Positions 1 to 7,933 of a DNA stretch of 46,054 nucleotides are shown here, piece after piece. The DNA is from an uncultured Bacteroidales bacterium (lineage in GTDB: Bacteria > Bacteroidota > Bacteroidia > Bacteroidales > P3): assembly GCA_946183915.1 (NCBI GenBank), contig CAMHDJ010000020.1:1-46054 (forward strand). Reading direction: 5' to 3'. Both the position numbers and the translations under genes were made by a program. A model generated the notes under the pieces. It was given only the letters and a program-made list of their open reading frames with translations. It was not told the origin of the DNA and ran no database searches. The first letter of the stretch is position 1; each line of letters starts with the position of its first letter.

Positions 1-194
1 TCGTAGTTCCCATTAAAGAAGGTGAAAACCTTGAGAGAGCTCTGAAGAAGCTGAAGCGTAAATTCGACAAGACGGGTGTTGTGAAGGAGATGCGTCGTCG
101 TCAGCAGTTCACCAAGCCCAGCGTCATCAATCGCGAGAAGCATCTGAAGGCCATCTACGTCCAGCATCTGCGCCAGCAGGAGCTCGACAAGTAA
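1..194 (+). CDS. rpsU: 30S ribosomal protein S21 (5' partial)
   Basis: The reading frame enters from the left edge and runs to TAA at 192-194. The visible 63 residues start VVPIKEGENLERALKKLKRK and carry the basic helices of S21 (KFDKTGVVKEMRRRQQF, then KPSVINREKH). S21 is a small-subunit protein near the mRNA exit/anti-Shine-Dalgarno region of the 30S ribosome. Only a few N-terminal residues should be missing, since the family is about 63-70 aa long. A strong terminator follows 50 bp downstream. Identification is firm from the residue pattern and length. Confidence 0.95.
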   Translation, partial: VVPIKEGENLERALKKLKRKFDKTGVVKEMRRRQQFTKPSVINREKHLKAIYVQHLRQQELDK

Positions 195-244
195 GAGCCA
201 GAGCAGAGAGCTCCCTCGGTAGGAGCAACGCCATTGGAAAGAGA

Positions 245-282
245 AATCGCCCGCAACCATCGGTTGCGGGCGATTCTGTTTT
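245..282 (+). terminator. Intrinsic terminator after rpsU
   Basis: A perfect 14-bp stem (245-258 with 262-275) closes on a 3-nt loop and is followed by CTGTTTT. It lies between rpsU and the convergent minus-strand operon. On the minus strand the stem is followed by TTTCTCTTT, so it may end both transcripts. Confidence 0.85.
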
Positions 283-300
283 GCGAGTGCCGGCGAAGGT

Positions 301-1275
301 CTATTTGTACTTCTGCGCCACTTCGTTGATGCTGAAGTTGCCGGAGATCTCCTGCACTTCGACGGTGCCGTTGAGAAGTCCGAAGAAGAACTCGCGCAGC
401 CGGTCGAAGGAGAGCACAGCGGTGTTGCCGTCCTTGTCGGGGCCGAGGTCGTAGGTCTTGAGCAACTGGGGCCCTAGGGCGGCGGCGGCCAGGAGGAAGT
501 GGTTTTGGAACTTGTCGGTGTCGATGAGGTCGGCGGCCAACACCTTGCCCACGATGGTGTAGCTGCGGAGGGTCTTCTGCATGTCCTCGCTGGTCAGGGT
601 GGTGCGCACCTCGTCGGCGTCGACGTTCAGGGGGACGCGTCCCGACTCGGGCGCCTGGGGCATTCCCTTGTAGAGTGCGCCGAGGTCGGCCAGGCTGAGG
701 TTGTAGAGCAGGGCTCCCGGTGCCACGACCATCTTCTCGATGGAGAAGGCCGAGGGGAGGAGCAGCTGGATGGTGCCGTTGATGCTGACGGTGGGGGTGT
801 TGAAGGTGCCCACGATGCAGTTGTTCATCTCCAGGCCTTGGGTGGCGAAGACACCGCCGATGACGACGCAGTTCTCGAGGATCACCTCGTCGGCATAGAT
901 GCTGCCGGCCACGAAGGCGTTGTAGAGGGTCACGCTCTTGGCGTTGATGTCGCTCTGGAAGGTCAGGTGGCATGCGGAGGCTCGCGAGGCGATGGTGTCG
1001 ACCGATCCGACGCTTTTGCGGAAGATGACGTTGCCTTTGGCGTCGGCGTTGACATAGAGTTCCAGCTGCGTGAAGACGGCTCCGCGGAGTTCGCAGTCGC
1101 CGTTCTGGATCTCGAGGCGGTGTGCGTAGACGGCGCCCTCGATGATGGTGTCGGACTGGATGGTGATGTCGCGGCTGAGGTCGCTGATCTGCTCGGGGAT
1201 GATGGATCCTTTGACGAGGTTGTCCTTCAGCAGGACGTTATTGTCGTTGAAACGTATTTCGTTAAGCTCTTTCAT
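301..1275 (-). CDS. Bactofilin-like beta-helix protein, last gene of SPFH operon
   Basis: The protein has 324 aa from ATG at 1273-1275 (MKELNEIRF). A further 19 codons in frame upstream would overlap the previous gene's end, so the inner ATG 13 bp after that stop is preferred. Residues about 35-190 show a repeating pattern of short beta strands with Gly turns (GAVYAHRLEI, GAVFTQLELY, GSIYADEVILENCVVIGGVF), as in bactofilins and other right-handed beta-helices that polymerise into cytoplasmic scaffolds. The C-terminal third is predicted helical and unrecognised. There is no signal peptide or TM segment, so a cytoplasmic scaffold is inferred. It is the last of six tightly spaced genes. It could instead be a generic polymer-forming or pectate-lyase-like fold; the exact family is unverified. 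Confidence 0.7.
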   Translation of the reverse strand: MKELNEIRFNDNNVLLKDNLVKGSIIPEQISDLSRDITIQSDTIIEGAVYAHRLEIQNGDCELRGAVFTQLELYVNADAKGNVIFRKSVGSVDTIASRASACHLTFQSDINAKSVTLYNAFVAGSIYADEVILENCVVIGGVFATQGLEMNNCIVGTFNTPTVSINGTIQLLLPSAFSIEKMVVAPGALLYNLSLADLGALYKGMPQAPESGRVPLNVDADEVRTTLTSEDMQKTLRSYTIVGKVLAADLIDTDKFQNHFLLAAAALGPQLLKTYDLGPDKDGNTAVLSFDRLREFFFGLLNGTVEVQEISGNFSINEVAQKYK

Positions 1276-1288
1276 AACGTGGTTGTTC

Positions 1289-2287
1289 TTATTTGTTAAA
1301 CAAACTGATGATTTGTTCGCGCACCCGTTCACCGTGCTGGTCGTTGGGGATGTCGGCGGAGACTTCCTCGTTGAAGTAGCGCCGGATGGCGTTCATGTCT
1401 TCGTCGGAGGGTGCGGCCCATTGGCGGTCGCGAAGGCTCTCGCCGAGTTGCTGTTTGCGGGTGTCCAGCTGGTGCGGGTTGTAGACGTTGCGGTCGAGGG
1501 TTCCGTCGCTAGTCGAGGTTTCGACGTAGCATACCGGCAGGAAGAGGGCGCCTTGGGCGTTGCTGCCAATGATGCTGGTGTTGATGGTGTCATTGGTCTG
1601 TTTCTGCACCTGGAGGAAACGGGTGGCTTTGCCCAGGGTTTCGTAGGCGCGTTGCTTGCTCAGTGTGGCGCTGAGTTGCGCTCCGAGGCGTGCGTTCTCG
1701 CCGCCGGCGATGGACACGGTGGGTACCATGTCGGAACCCACGAGGCGGCTGTTGAGCATGTCGGCCTGTTGTCGAAAGAGGAAGGTGGGCTGGTCCAGGT
1801 TCTGGATGCGGTTCCGAAGCTCGTTGTCGAGTTCGTTGAAGATGCGCAGATACTGGTCGCATTTGCGGTTGTAGTCCACTTCCATCTGCCGTTGCATGTC
1901 GTTGCAGCGTTGAGCATCGCTCTGAAGTTTCAGAAGTGTTGCTTCGACATTGTTCTTCAGTTCGTTGATCTGCTGGCTGATCTCGCTGCGGACAGTCTTG
2001 AAGAAGCCGTCGATGAGGGTTTTGCCAACGCGGCGTGAATTGCTCCGTATGGAGGCCACTTGGGCAGACTCGGTGGCGGCTACGGAGGCGGTCAGGCCGT
2101 CGACGGTCGTCCGGCAGTCGGCCGAGGAGGCGTCGAAGGGGGTGGTGTCGACTCTCACGTTGACAATCACATCCTCGGAGGCCGTTCCGCTGTAGGAAAC
2201 AGTGCCGCCGTTTTGCGACGCCGGGTAGGACACGGAACCGTGGTAGTGGACGTAAATGGTCTGTCTGACTGATCTTGTGTAACTCAT
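1289..2287 (-). CDS. Helical protein of SPFH operon, paralog of its upstream neighbour
   Basis: The protein has 332 aa and no known family that I recognise. The N-terminus (1-60) is beta/low-complexity with many Ser/Thr/Tyr. Residues about 85-190 are helical or coiled coil, with the block GFFKTVRSEISQ, then MEVDYNRK and LRNRIQNLDQPTFLF. The C-terminal half has LPVCYVETSTSDGT and an end helix REQIISLFNK. The same blocks occur in the gene just upstream (2296-3213): GFYTMIRSQISQ, MERDYN, LRQRVTELDRPTINF and VPVVMMETRIDKNGT. The two are therefore paralogs from a local duplication. The gap to the upstream gene is 8 bp and to the next gene 13 bp, so translation is probably coupled. No signal peptide or TM is seen. 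Confidence 0.75.
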   Translation of the reverse strand: MSYTRSVRQTIYVHYHGSVSYPASQNGGTVSYSGTASEDVIVNVRVDTTPFDASSADCRTTVDGLTASVAATESAQVASIRSNSRRVGKTLIDGFFKTVRSEISQQINELKNNVEATLLKLQSDAQRCNDMQRQMEVDYNRKCDQYLRIFNELDNELRNRIQNLDQPTFLFRQQADMLNSRLVGSDMVPTVSIAGGENARLGAQLSATLSKQRAYETLGKATRFLQVQKQTNDTINTSIIGSNAQGALFLPVCYVETSTSDGTLDRNVYNPHQLDTRKQQLGESLRDRQWAAPSDEDMNAIRRYFNEEVSADIPNDQHGERVREQIISLFNK

Positions 2288-2295
2288 AGCGCAAC

Positions 2296-3213
2296 CTAGT
2301 GTTTGAGGGTTTGATATGAGGTGGACAGGAAGAGTTTGGTCATCATCTCCTTTACGCGGTCGGGTAACTGGGCGGTGGCGACCATCTTACTGTATTCGAT
2401 AACGGTCTCAGTGTCTTTCTCGTTGGAGTTGACCCAGTGCAGGTTGTCGCTGTTGGAGTTGATGGTGTTCTGGATGTTGCGCTGCATGGTGGCGCTGAGT
2501 CCCGTGTCGTTCATGACGATATTGTCTACGGTGGTTCCGTTTTTGTCGATACGGGTTTCCATCATCACTACGGGGACAGCCAGGTGTGCCTCGCGGGCGG
2601 TGCCGTTCAGGAGGATAGTGGAGGTCAGTTCACGCTGCTCGTTAAAGTCGGATAGGAAGTTACGCATGGCGTTGATGACCTTCATGCCTTGGTATTTGGC
2701 ATTGGAGGCCAGTATCTTCTGGCTTTGCATGACCGACTCGAGTTGGCCTACGGGTACGGTGGCTGTGAGCATCTTGCTGCGGTTGGTGATGTGTTCCACC
2801 TCGCCGAGGGCAAAGTTTATCGTGGGACGGTCTAGTTCGGTCACCCGTTGTCTGAGGTTTTGATTCAGACCGTTGAAGAGCTTGCTGTAGCGCGCTAGCA
2901 ACATGTTGTAGTCGCGCTCCATGCGGGTACGGATGCTGAGCAGTTGCTTCTGCTGCTGAGAAAGTTGCATGAGAAGGGAGTCGACATCGCTCTGCAGTTT
3001 GGCCATCTTCTGGGAGATCTGGGAGCGTATCATGGTGTAGAATCCCTCGTTGACCTTCTCGCAGACGTGGTCTGATGCTTCTTTTTCGGCAGCGATAACG
3101 GCAGTCTGCATGGCGATAACAGCTGTCGTTGTAGCGTTTACGTGGTGTGACACCTTGTCGATCTCTTTCGCCATCGGGAGGGTGTCAACAATACAATCTA
3201 TAGTTGATGCCAT
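2296..3213 (-). CDS. Helical protein of SPFH operon (paralog pair)
   Basis: The protein has 305 aa, starts MASTIDCIVDTLPMAKEID, and has no signal peptide or TM segment. A long helical stretch (about residues 20-135) contains GFYTMIRSQISQKMAKLQSD and RTRMERDYNMLLARYSKLF. It ends at LRQRVTELDRPTINF, and a mixed region then carries VPVVMMETRIDKNGTTVDN. These blocks align with the 332-aa downstream product in the same order, so the two are paralogs that may form a heteromer. Unlike its paralog it lacks the Ser/Tyr-rich N-terminal extension. Function is unknown. The context (SPFH protein, membrane coiled-coil protein, beta-helix protein) suggests part of a membrane-associated cytoplasmic assembly. 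Confidence 0.75.
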   Translation of the reverse strand: MASTIDCIVDTLPMAKEIDKVSHHVNATTTAVIAMQTAVIAAEKEASDHVCEKVNEGFYTMIRSQISQKMAKLQSDVDSLLMQLSQQQKQLLSIRTRMERDYNMLLARYSKLFNGLNQNLRQRVTELDRPTINFALGEVEHITNRSKMLTATVPVGQLESVMQSQKILASNAKYQGMKVINAMRNFLSDFNEQRELTSTILLNGTAREAHLAVPVVMMETRIDKNGTTVDNIVMNDTGLSATMQRNIQNTINSNSDNLHWVNSNEKDTETVIEYSKMVATAQLPDRVKEMMTKLFLSTSYQTLKH

Positions 3214-3234
3214 TGTGCGATAGATTTAAGGGTG

Positions 3235-5217
3235 TTACTGATTGTCTTCCACGTTGTTCTCTTCGGCCGTCGGCTCCTCGACTGGTTCGTCAGTGGGCTG
3301 TTCGGGCATTTCTTCCTGGACGGGTTCCGGCTCTGGTTTGGGAGTGGGTTCTGCTGGCGGTATGGCGCTGGTGTCTTCCAGGTCGGAGAGTGCTTTTTCG
3401 GCAATGGACGGAAGATCGAGATTGAGGTACTCGAAGGTGATCTCCTCGACGTGAGGCGTTGGAGGAAGCTCGGCCTGTTTGGCCAGCAAGGGGTTGGCTG
3501 TAGCCAGGGGTTTGCGGCGGGAATCCAGTTGGTTCACCTCGCTGGCAGCCACCGCTTCTTCGTTCGAGTGGCCGTCGCGGAGCTTGGCGTCGTAGTATTC
3601 CACATGGCCAAACTTTTCGCCTTTCAGACGAATGTCATCTTGCAGACGATCCATGTAGTCCTCAAACTGGTTCTGCACCTGCTTGAACTGTTGCGACTGT
3701 GCCTCGAAGGCTGCTGCTGTCTCGGCTACATTGTCGGTGCTTTCCACGAGGGTGGCATCGAGTTGACCTTCGCTGTTGGCCATGTTGGCCTCCGTGCGTT
3801 GCAGCGAAACCAGGGTGTTGTAGGCAGCAGTGTATTCGCGCAGGCTCTCCTGCATGGCGGCAATGATCTTGTTGGATTCCGACCGGTTGTCACGGTAGAA
3901 TGCGTCGGTGTCTTGGTTCCACTTATTGAGGTAGCTGATCTTCTGGTCTTTGATGTGGTTGTATATCTTCAATCGCTCGATACGTGTTTCGCGCATGAGG
4001 TTCTGCACGACGGGGGCAACTACCTCCTCATATAGTTGATGGACACCAAACGGCACCGAGGTGGTGCTACCATCTTCGGCAGTCCACATGCCGGTCACAA
4101 GATTGAACCGCACACGAGAACTCTCTTTCAGTTGGAACGGAGTGTAGCCTTGTACATCCTCCGAAAAGTCGAACTTCTCGTTGCGGATACGCTCTATCTC
4201 GTCGTGTTCCAGTAAAGGAGAATAGTGATTGTATGGTGCTTTAAGAATTTGGTATAGCAGTTTGTTCGATTCGAATATCACTTTGTCAGCCGATGCCACT
4301 TTGAGGTTGGATATAGCCTGTACGGACTGTGCCATTGTGACCATCAACTTCTTGAGTACATCCTCAAACTGCTCTGTTTTGCTTGAGAGGGAATCTTTCA
4401 GTTTGTTCAGTTCCTGGAACTTGTTGATGCTGCCAGCGTAACGGCTCTTGTCGAACACCTCTACAACCGGTGCATCGGCGGGTACGTCACCCGTAGCATA
4501 TTCGTCGAGGAACTCGTGGTATTCGCTCTTGTCGGCCACCAGTGGCAAACTGACGCTGGAGACGTCCAGGTCTTCCATGCAGAAGCCGATGGTACGCAGA
4601 GAACGTTCCATCTTGCCAAAATAGTCGTGTTGGTTGACCTGTTGGATGGAAGTGGAATATTCATCGGTATCAAGAGCTTCGGTATCGTTCGAGCTTTCCA
4701 CAACGGGCGCATCCTGTGACAAATGCTCCAATTCTCCAATGGTGGAAACCAGCAAGTCGTTCTGACGCGACATTTGCAGGGCCACCTCCGACTCGTTTAC
4801 CGTACCGGTGTAGTCGACGATGAAACTCTTGTCTTCGTATTTGATCTGGTCGGCCACAGGCACATAGGCCACACCCATCTTGTTGACCTTGTAGTCGCGG
4901 AATATCTCCTTGTGCTGTTTCTGGAACTCGGCGATCCTGATATTCAGACCATCGATTTCCTTCTGGAGTTGATTCTTCTTGACAAAGAAGATGATAATAG
5001 GAATGATAAGGATGGCCAAAGGCAGGAGCCAAGGAATCCATAGTTTCGACTGTTGGATTGTCTTCTCTTCTTTCTCTTTTTCGAGCCTGGCAATTTCGCC
5101 TTCTATACGCTCTTCTTCGCCAACAATCTTTTCAGCGGCCTGGCGGTAGTAGTTGAACAGCACTTTCGCCTGGTCTTGGTAGATATTGGCCGATTCTGGA
5201 AATATTTTTCCTGTCAT
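3235..5217 (-). CDS. 660-aa membrane-anchored coiled-coil protein
   Basis: The N-terminus has a charged coiled coil (residues about 15-55, rich in Glu/Lys). One strongly hydrophobic segment follows at about 59-79 (LWIPWLLPLAILIIPIIIFF), and a second coiled coil at about 80-110. The remaining 550 residues are soluble, with further long helices near 270-320, 420-470 and 490-560. The last 60 residues are a Pro/Glu-rich tail typical of flexible linkers. There is no signal peptide. Topology is inferred as a cytoplasmic protein tethered by one TM helix, or by a re-entrant hairpin. I recognise no family. It lies third in the operon, 21 bp before the paralog pair, and is the largest product, so it may be the membrane scaffold. 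Confidence 0.75.
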   Translation of the reverse strand: MTGKIFPESANIYQDQAKVLFNYYRQAAEKIVGEEERIEGEIARLEKEKEEKTIQQSKLWIPWLLPLAILIIPIIIFFVKKNQLQKEIDGLNIRIAEFQKQHKEIFRDYKVNKMGVAYVPVADQIKYEDKSFIVDYTGTVNESEVALQMSRQNDLLVSTIGELEHLSQDAPVVESSNDTEALDTDEYSTSIQQVNQHDYFGKMERSLRTIGFCMEDLDVSSVSLPLVADKSEYHEFLDEYATGDVPADAPVVEVFDKSRYAGSINKFQELNKLKDSLSSKTEQFEDVLKKLMVTMAQSVQAISNLKVASADKVIFESNKLLYQILKAPYNHYSPLLEHDEIERIRNEKFDFSEDVQGYTPFQLKESSRVRFNLVTGMWTAEDGSTTSVPFGVHQLYEEVVAPVVQNLMRETRIERLKIYNHIKDQKISYLNKWNQDTDAFYRDNRSESNKIIAAMQESLREYTAAYNTLVSLQRTEANMANSEGQLDATLVESTDNVAETAAAFEAQSQQFKQVQNQFEDYMDRLQDDIRLKGEKFGHVEYYDAKLRDGHSNEEAVAASEVNQLDSRRKPLATANPLLAKQAELPPTPHVEEITFEYLNLDLPSIAEKALSDLEDTSAIPPAEPTPKPEPEPVQEEMPEQPTDEPVEEPTAEENNVEDNQ

Positions 5218-5264
5218 GTTGATTATGTTTTGGTTAATAATTTATGTAATAATGATAAAAACGC

Positions 5265-5954
5265 CTAGTTGGAGTATTGTGTACGTCGACGCTGCAGGAG
5301 TCGTTCGCATTGGGCTAGCTTCTGCTCGACTTGATCATTGTTCATGCGGTAGTCACCGATCATGCGGCCAATGGTTTCGGCTCCTTCTACCAGTTGGTGG
5401 TCGGTCGTCTGTGCATCAGTATTGTTGGAGGGAGAAAGGTAGCGTAATTCTTGAACCATACGGTCGACGCGGCCGCGCAACTCGCTGGGTATATTGCCGT
5501 TTTGGTCAACCTTTTCCAGCAGGTCGCGCCACGCACGTTTCACATCATCTCTGTTGTTGAGTTTGGATTTTTCTTCGTCGTAAACGTTGACTATCTGCTC
5601 TTTTGTGCGTAGTGCTGCTGCCATGCCGAGCAGTAATAGCGCCAGCAGGCCACCTTGTACAAGCAGTTGGATGGTGAAGCTCGAGTGTCTCATCAGTATC
5701 ATTGCCGCTATGGCGATGACAGCATAACTGATGGTGATAGACCATCGGATGCCCATAGCACCCATTCGAGCTGTGTGTTGGTCGCCCCAAGGCCGGAGCA
5801 AATCGAAGAAGAAAAGACCTAAGATAATGGTGCTAACCACCATGTCGAGCACCATCACTTCGGTACTCAGATCGCCGCGAAACAAGATGAAGGCGGTAAT
5901 CAAGATGGCCTCGCAGATGGCGAGGGCCAACCATGAGATAATTTTTCGTGCCAT
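5265..5954 (-). CDS. Four-TM membrane protein with cytoplasmic helical tail
   Basis: The protein has 229 aa. Four hydrophobic helices lie at about residues 5-25, 33-53, 68-88 and 94-114. A soluble, charged helical C-terminal half (about 115-229) contains EEKSKLNNRDDVKRAW and a final basic segment. No catalytic motif is visible. It is second in the SPFH operon, 21 bp after the SPFH gene and 47 bp before the 660-aa gene, so it is likely a membrane partner of both. In Bacillus subtilis the SPFH protein YdjI sits with the membrane proteins YdjG and YdjH, and a comparable role is an inference only. The family is not recognised. Confidence 0.75.
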   Translation of the reverse strand: MARKIISWLALAICEAILITAFILFRGDLSTEVMVLDMVVSTIILGLFFFDLLRPWGDQHTARMGAMGIRWSITISYAVIAIAAMILMRHSSFTIQLLVQGGLLALLLLGMAAALRTKEQIVNVYDEEKSKLNNRDDVKRAWRDLLEKVDQNGNIPSELRGRVDRMVQELRYLSPSNNTDAQTTDHQLVEGAETIGRMIGDYRMNNDQVEQKLAQCERLLQRRRTQYSN

Positions 5955-5975
5955 GATATGATACTTTTGGTTGTT

Positions 5976-7259
5976 CTAGCGTTTGTTGCCACAGCGGGGG
6001 CAGAACTTGACCGAAGGCGGTAGCGGAGCGCCGCATCGCGAACAGACGTCGCCCATCTGGGTCGGTTTGCCGCAACTGCTGCAGAAGGCTGCGCCCGATG
6101 GCAGGGGTGCGTTGCAGTGAGGGCAGCGGTTATCTTCGGCCTGTAGGTGAGCCCCGCAACCGGTGCACCGTTTGGCGTTCTCGTCGTTGTCTCGACCGCA
6201 GTTGGGACAGGGATTGTATTTATGGCCGCAGTGCGGGCAGAATTGCGATGTGGTGGGGAACTGTTTTCCACAGTTGCTGCAGAATACCGCCGCCGGACGT
6301 GGAGCACCGCCACCGGTAGCACCGCCTGTCGGTGCAGCCGGTGCTTGTCCACCACCGAAGGTCGGATGGTCGTTGTTGGGGGTCATCAGTGGTGTACCCA
6401 TGCTGCCGCCACCCATGCCGCCACCGAAGCCGCCCATCATGCCGATGGCCATCAGACCACCGAGGATCCCCCCCTGGCCGTTGCCCATGCCGTTGACAGC
6501 CCCTTGGGCCGTCTGGAACATCTGCTCCTGCTGCCAGGTGTGGCCGGTGATGTGCATCGAGCTTTGCTGTGCGATGGCTTCCTTCACCCGGCGACCCTCT
6601 TCGGTGTTGGTGTCGATGTCAATCTCCGTAATGTAGAAATGCGCCAGGTCGATGCCAAAGTTGGCCCAGAAACCGGCCAGGTTGCTCTTGAGGTAGGTGG
6701 AAAGCTGGTCCAGGTGCCCCGAAATCGATTTGTATCCAATCCGGTTCCCCGTCATGTATTGCACGATGGCCGACTTGGTCTTGGTGATGAACTCACCCAG
6801 ACATTGGTCGGTCACATCCTCGCGCGAGAAGCGGGTGTGCGGTACCACCAGGTTGATCAGGAACTTTTCGGCATCGACAATCTTGATGCCGTAACGCCCT
6901 TTAGCAACCAGCGGCAACTGGGTCTGGTAGTCTACGTCATGGATTGACATGCTGCTACTCTCCCACACAAGGTTGGCGGGTTGCAGAAGGTTGACATACC
7001 ATATCTCAGCCGTGAACGGGTTTTTGCCGCCAAAGGGTATGCCATAGAGAGAACGTAGTATCGGTAGGTTCTCGGTATTGAGGGTGTGTTTGCCGGGACC
7101 GAACTTGCCTAGCAGTTGTCCTTTGGAAAACAGAAGTGCCTCCTGCGACTCGTAGACGAGCAGTTGTGTGTGCGTGCTCAGGTTGGTTTCGGGATAGCGG
7201 TAGGCGTAAAGGGTTTCACCCTCTTCAGGGGTCCATTTGACTAGATCTATAATTGCCAT
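5976..7259 (-). CDS. SPFH-domain protein with C-terminal zinc ribbons (YdjI-like)
   Basis: The protein has 427 aa and is first in its operon. Residues 1 to about 220 read as the SPFH/Band-7 domain of the YdjI or 'virion core protein-like' group (MAIIDLVKWTPEEGETLYAY at the N-terminus, then LLVYESQEALLFSKGQLLG and FGPGKHTL). A Gly/Met-rich linker (about 250-320) follows. Residues 326-427 then hold eight CxxC knuckles (CSNC, CPHC, CPNC, CTGC, CPHC, CSSC, CSRC, CPRC), enough for four zinc ribbons. SPFH proteins oligomerise on membranes and organise microdomains; the ribbons probably bind partners. There is no TM segment, so recruitment by the membrane proteins of the operon is inferred. A perfect Bacteroidota promoter lies just upstream. 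Confidence 0.88.
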   Translation of the reverse strand: MAIIDLVKWTPEEGETLYAYRYPETNLSTHTQLLVYESQEALLFSKGQLLGKFGPGKHTLNTENLPILRSLYGIPFGGKNPFTAEIWYVNLLQPANLVWESSSMSIHDVDYQTQLPLVAKGRYGIKIVDAEKFLINLVVPHTRFSREDVTDQCLGEFITKTKSAIVQYMTGNRIGYKSISGHLDQLSTYLKSNLAGFWANFGIDLAHFYITEIDIDTNTEEGRRVKEAIAQQSSMHITGHTWQQEQMFQTAQGAVNGMGNGQGGILGGLMAIGMMGGFGGGMGGGSMGTPLMTPNNDHPTFGGGQAPAAPTGGATGGGAPRPAAVFCSNCGKQFPTTSQFCPHCGHKYNPCPNCGRDNDENAKRCTGCGAHLQAEDNRCPHCNAPLPSGAAFCSSCGKPTQMGDVCSRCGAPLPPSVKFCPRCGNKR

Positions 7260-7282
7260 AACATCAATTAATTTTGAGAGTG

Positions 7283-7314
7283 CAAAATTATTAATTTATT
7301 ATGAGAATTGCAAA
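7283..7314 (-). promoter_or_regulatory. Promoter of the SPFH operon
   Basis: On the minus strand the -33 element TTTG (7311-7314) is separated by 20 bp from the -7 element TAATTTTG (7283-7290), which matches the Bacteroidota housekeeping consensus TTTG-N19/20-TAnnTTTG. Transcription would start about 15-20 nt before the SPFH start codon, giving a very short leader. Confidence 0.8.
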
Positions 7315-7407
7315 TAAAATATTCGTCACATGTTGGATGATGACTCAAAACATATTGATTAATAGTGGTGTATATGTGGTAATTTAACATTTGATATGGC
7401 TAATAAT

Positions 7408-7445
7408 AAAAGGGTCCTGCAAGTGGCAACTTGCAGGACCCTTTT
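7408..7445 (-). terminator. Intrinsic terminator after the small lipoprotein gene
   Basis: A perfect 17-bp inverted repeat (7408-7424 with 7429-7445) encloses a GGCA loop, with an AAAA/TTTT base that supplies the U-tract. It lies 21 bp beyond the stop of the minus-strand lipoprotein gene and upstream of the SPFH promoter, so it insulates the two units. Apart from this and the promoter, the gap 7260-7465 holds nothing else I can recognise. Confidence 0.85.
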
Positions 7446-7465
7446 GCAGAAGGGTATTAGAATAA

Positions 7466-7903
7466 CTATTTGTTCTTCATCTTACCCAAGCGGGCCGTCA
7501 CCTTGTAGGTGGTGTGGCTGTAGAGGCCGCTGCCGAGGATGGGGGCCGAGCGGTGTTCTTCCACCTGCGGATAGAAGATCACATCGTAGCCCGGATGCTC
7601 CTGCATCAGCTTGTAAAGGGCGATGTTGGCGCCACCGTAGACCATGTTGCCGATAATGGGCAGCTCGCGGCCGTTGTTGGCAAAGCCGGCTTTCGACGTG
7701 CCGAAGGTGCGCTCCCAATCAATCCACAGGATATGGGTCACGCTGGCCTCGGCCGTGAAGGGCTCCGAGAGCTCGAAGTCACTGGCCACAAACTCGACGT
7801 GGCTGTTGGGCTCACGCATCGTGTGGCGATAGCTCTGGCAGCTGCTCATGAACAGGGCAACCACACTCAAAACCATAAGAATCTTGATCTTTTTCATTTC
7901 CAT
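7466..7903 (-). CDS. Small lipoprotein of unknown function
   Basis: The protein has 145 aa. The N-terminus MEMKKIKILMVLSVVALFMSSC is a lipoprotein signal with the acylated Cys at residue 22. The mature part (about 124 aa) contains HILWIDWERTF, a central VYGGANIALYKLMQEHPGYD and DVIFYPQVEEHR. This arrangement resembles small Bacteroidota lipoproteins in which a helix (ALYKLM) precedes a DVIFxPQ strand, but I do not know their function. It follows the promoter region of its own unit and lies 30 bp downstream of the peptide transporter stop, so it may be co-transcribed with the transporter. It is probably anchored to the inner or outer membrane. Confidence 0.8.
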   Translation of the reverse strand: MEMKKIKILMVLSVVALFMSSCQSYRHTMREPNSHVEFVASDFELSEPFTAEASVTHILWIDWERTFGTSKAGFANNGRELPIIGNMVYGGANIALYKLMQEHPGYDVIFYPQVEEHRSAPILGSGLYSHTTYKVTARLGKMKNK

Positions 7904-7933
7904 GTATTTTTTGTTAGTATGTTTTGATTTGTT

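Noticed and set aside
499-1299. Plus-strand frame opposite the bactofilin-like gene
   Set aside because: The minus strand fits a tightly spaced operon and a beta-helix pattern; the plus-strand product is Val/Gly/Asp-rich noise.
7320-7400. A possible 11-bp-period array in the gap before the SPFH promoter
   Set aside because: I stepped through it in 11-bp registers and found no recurring unit; the gap is also shorter than those that carry arrays.
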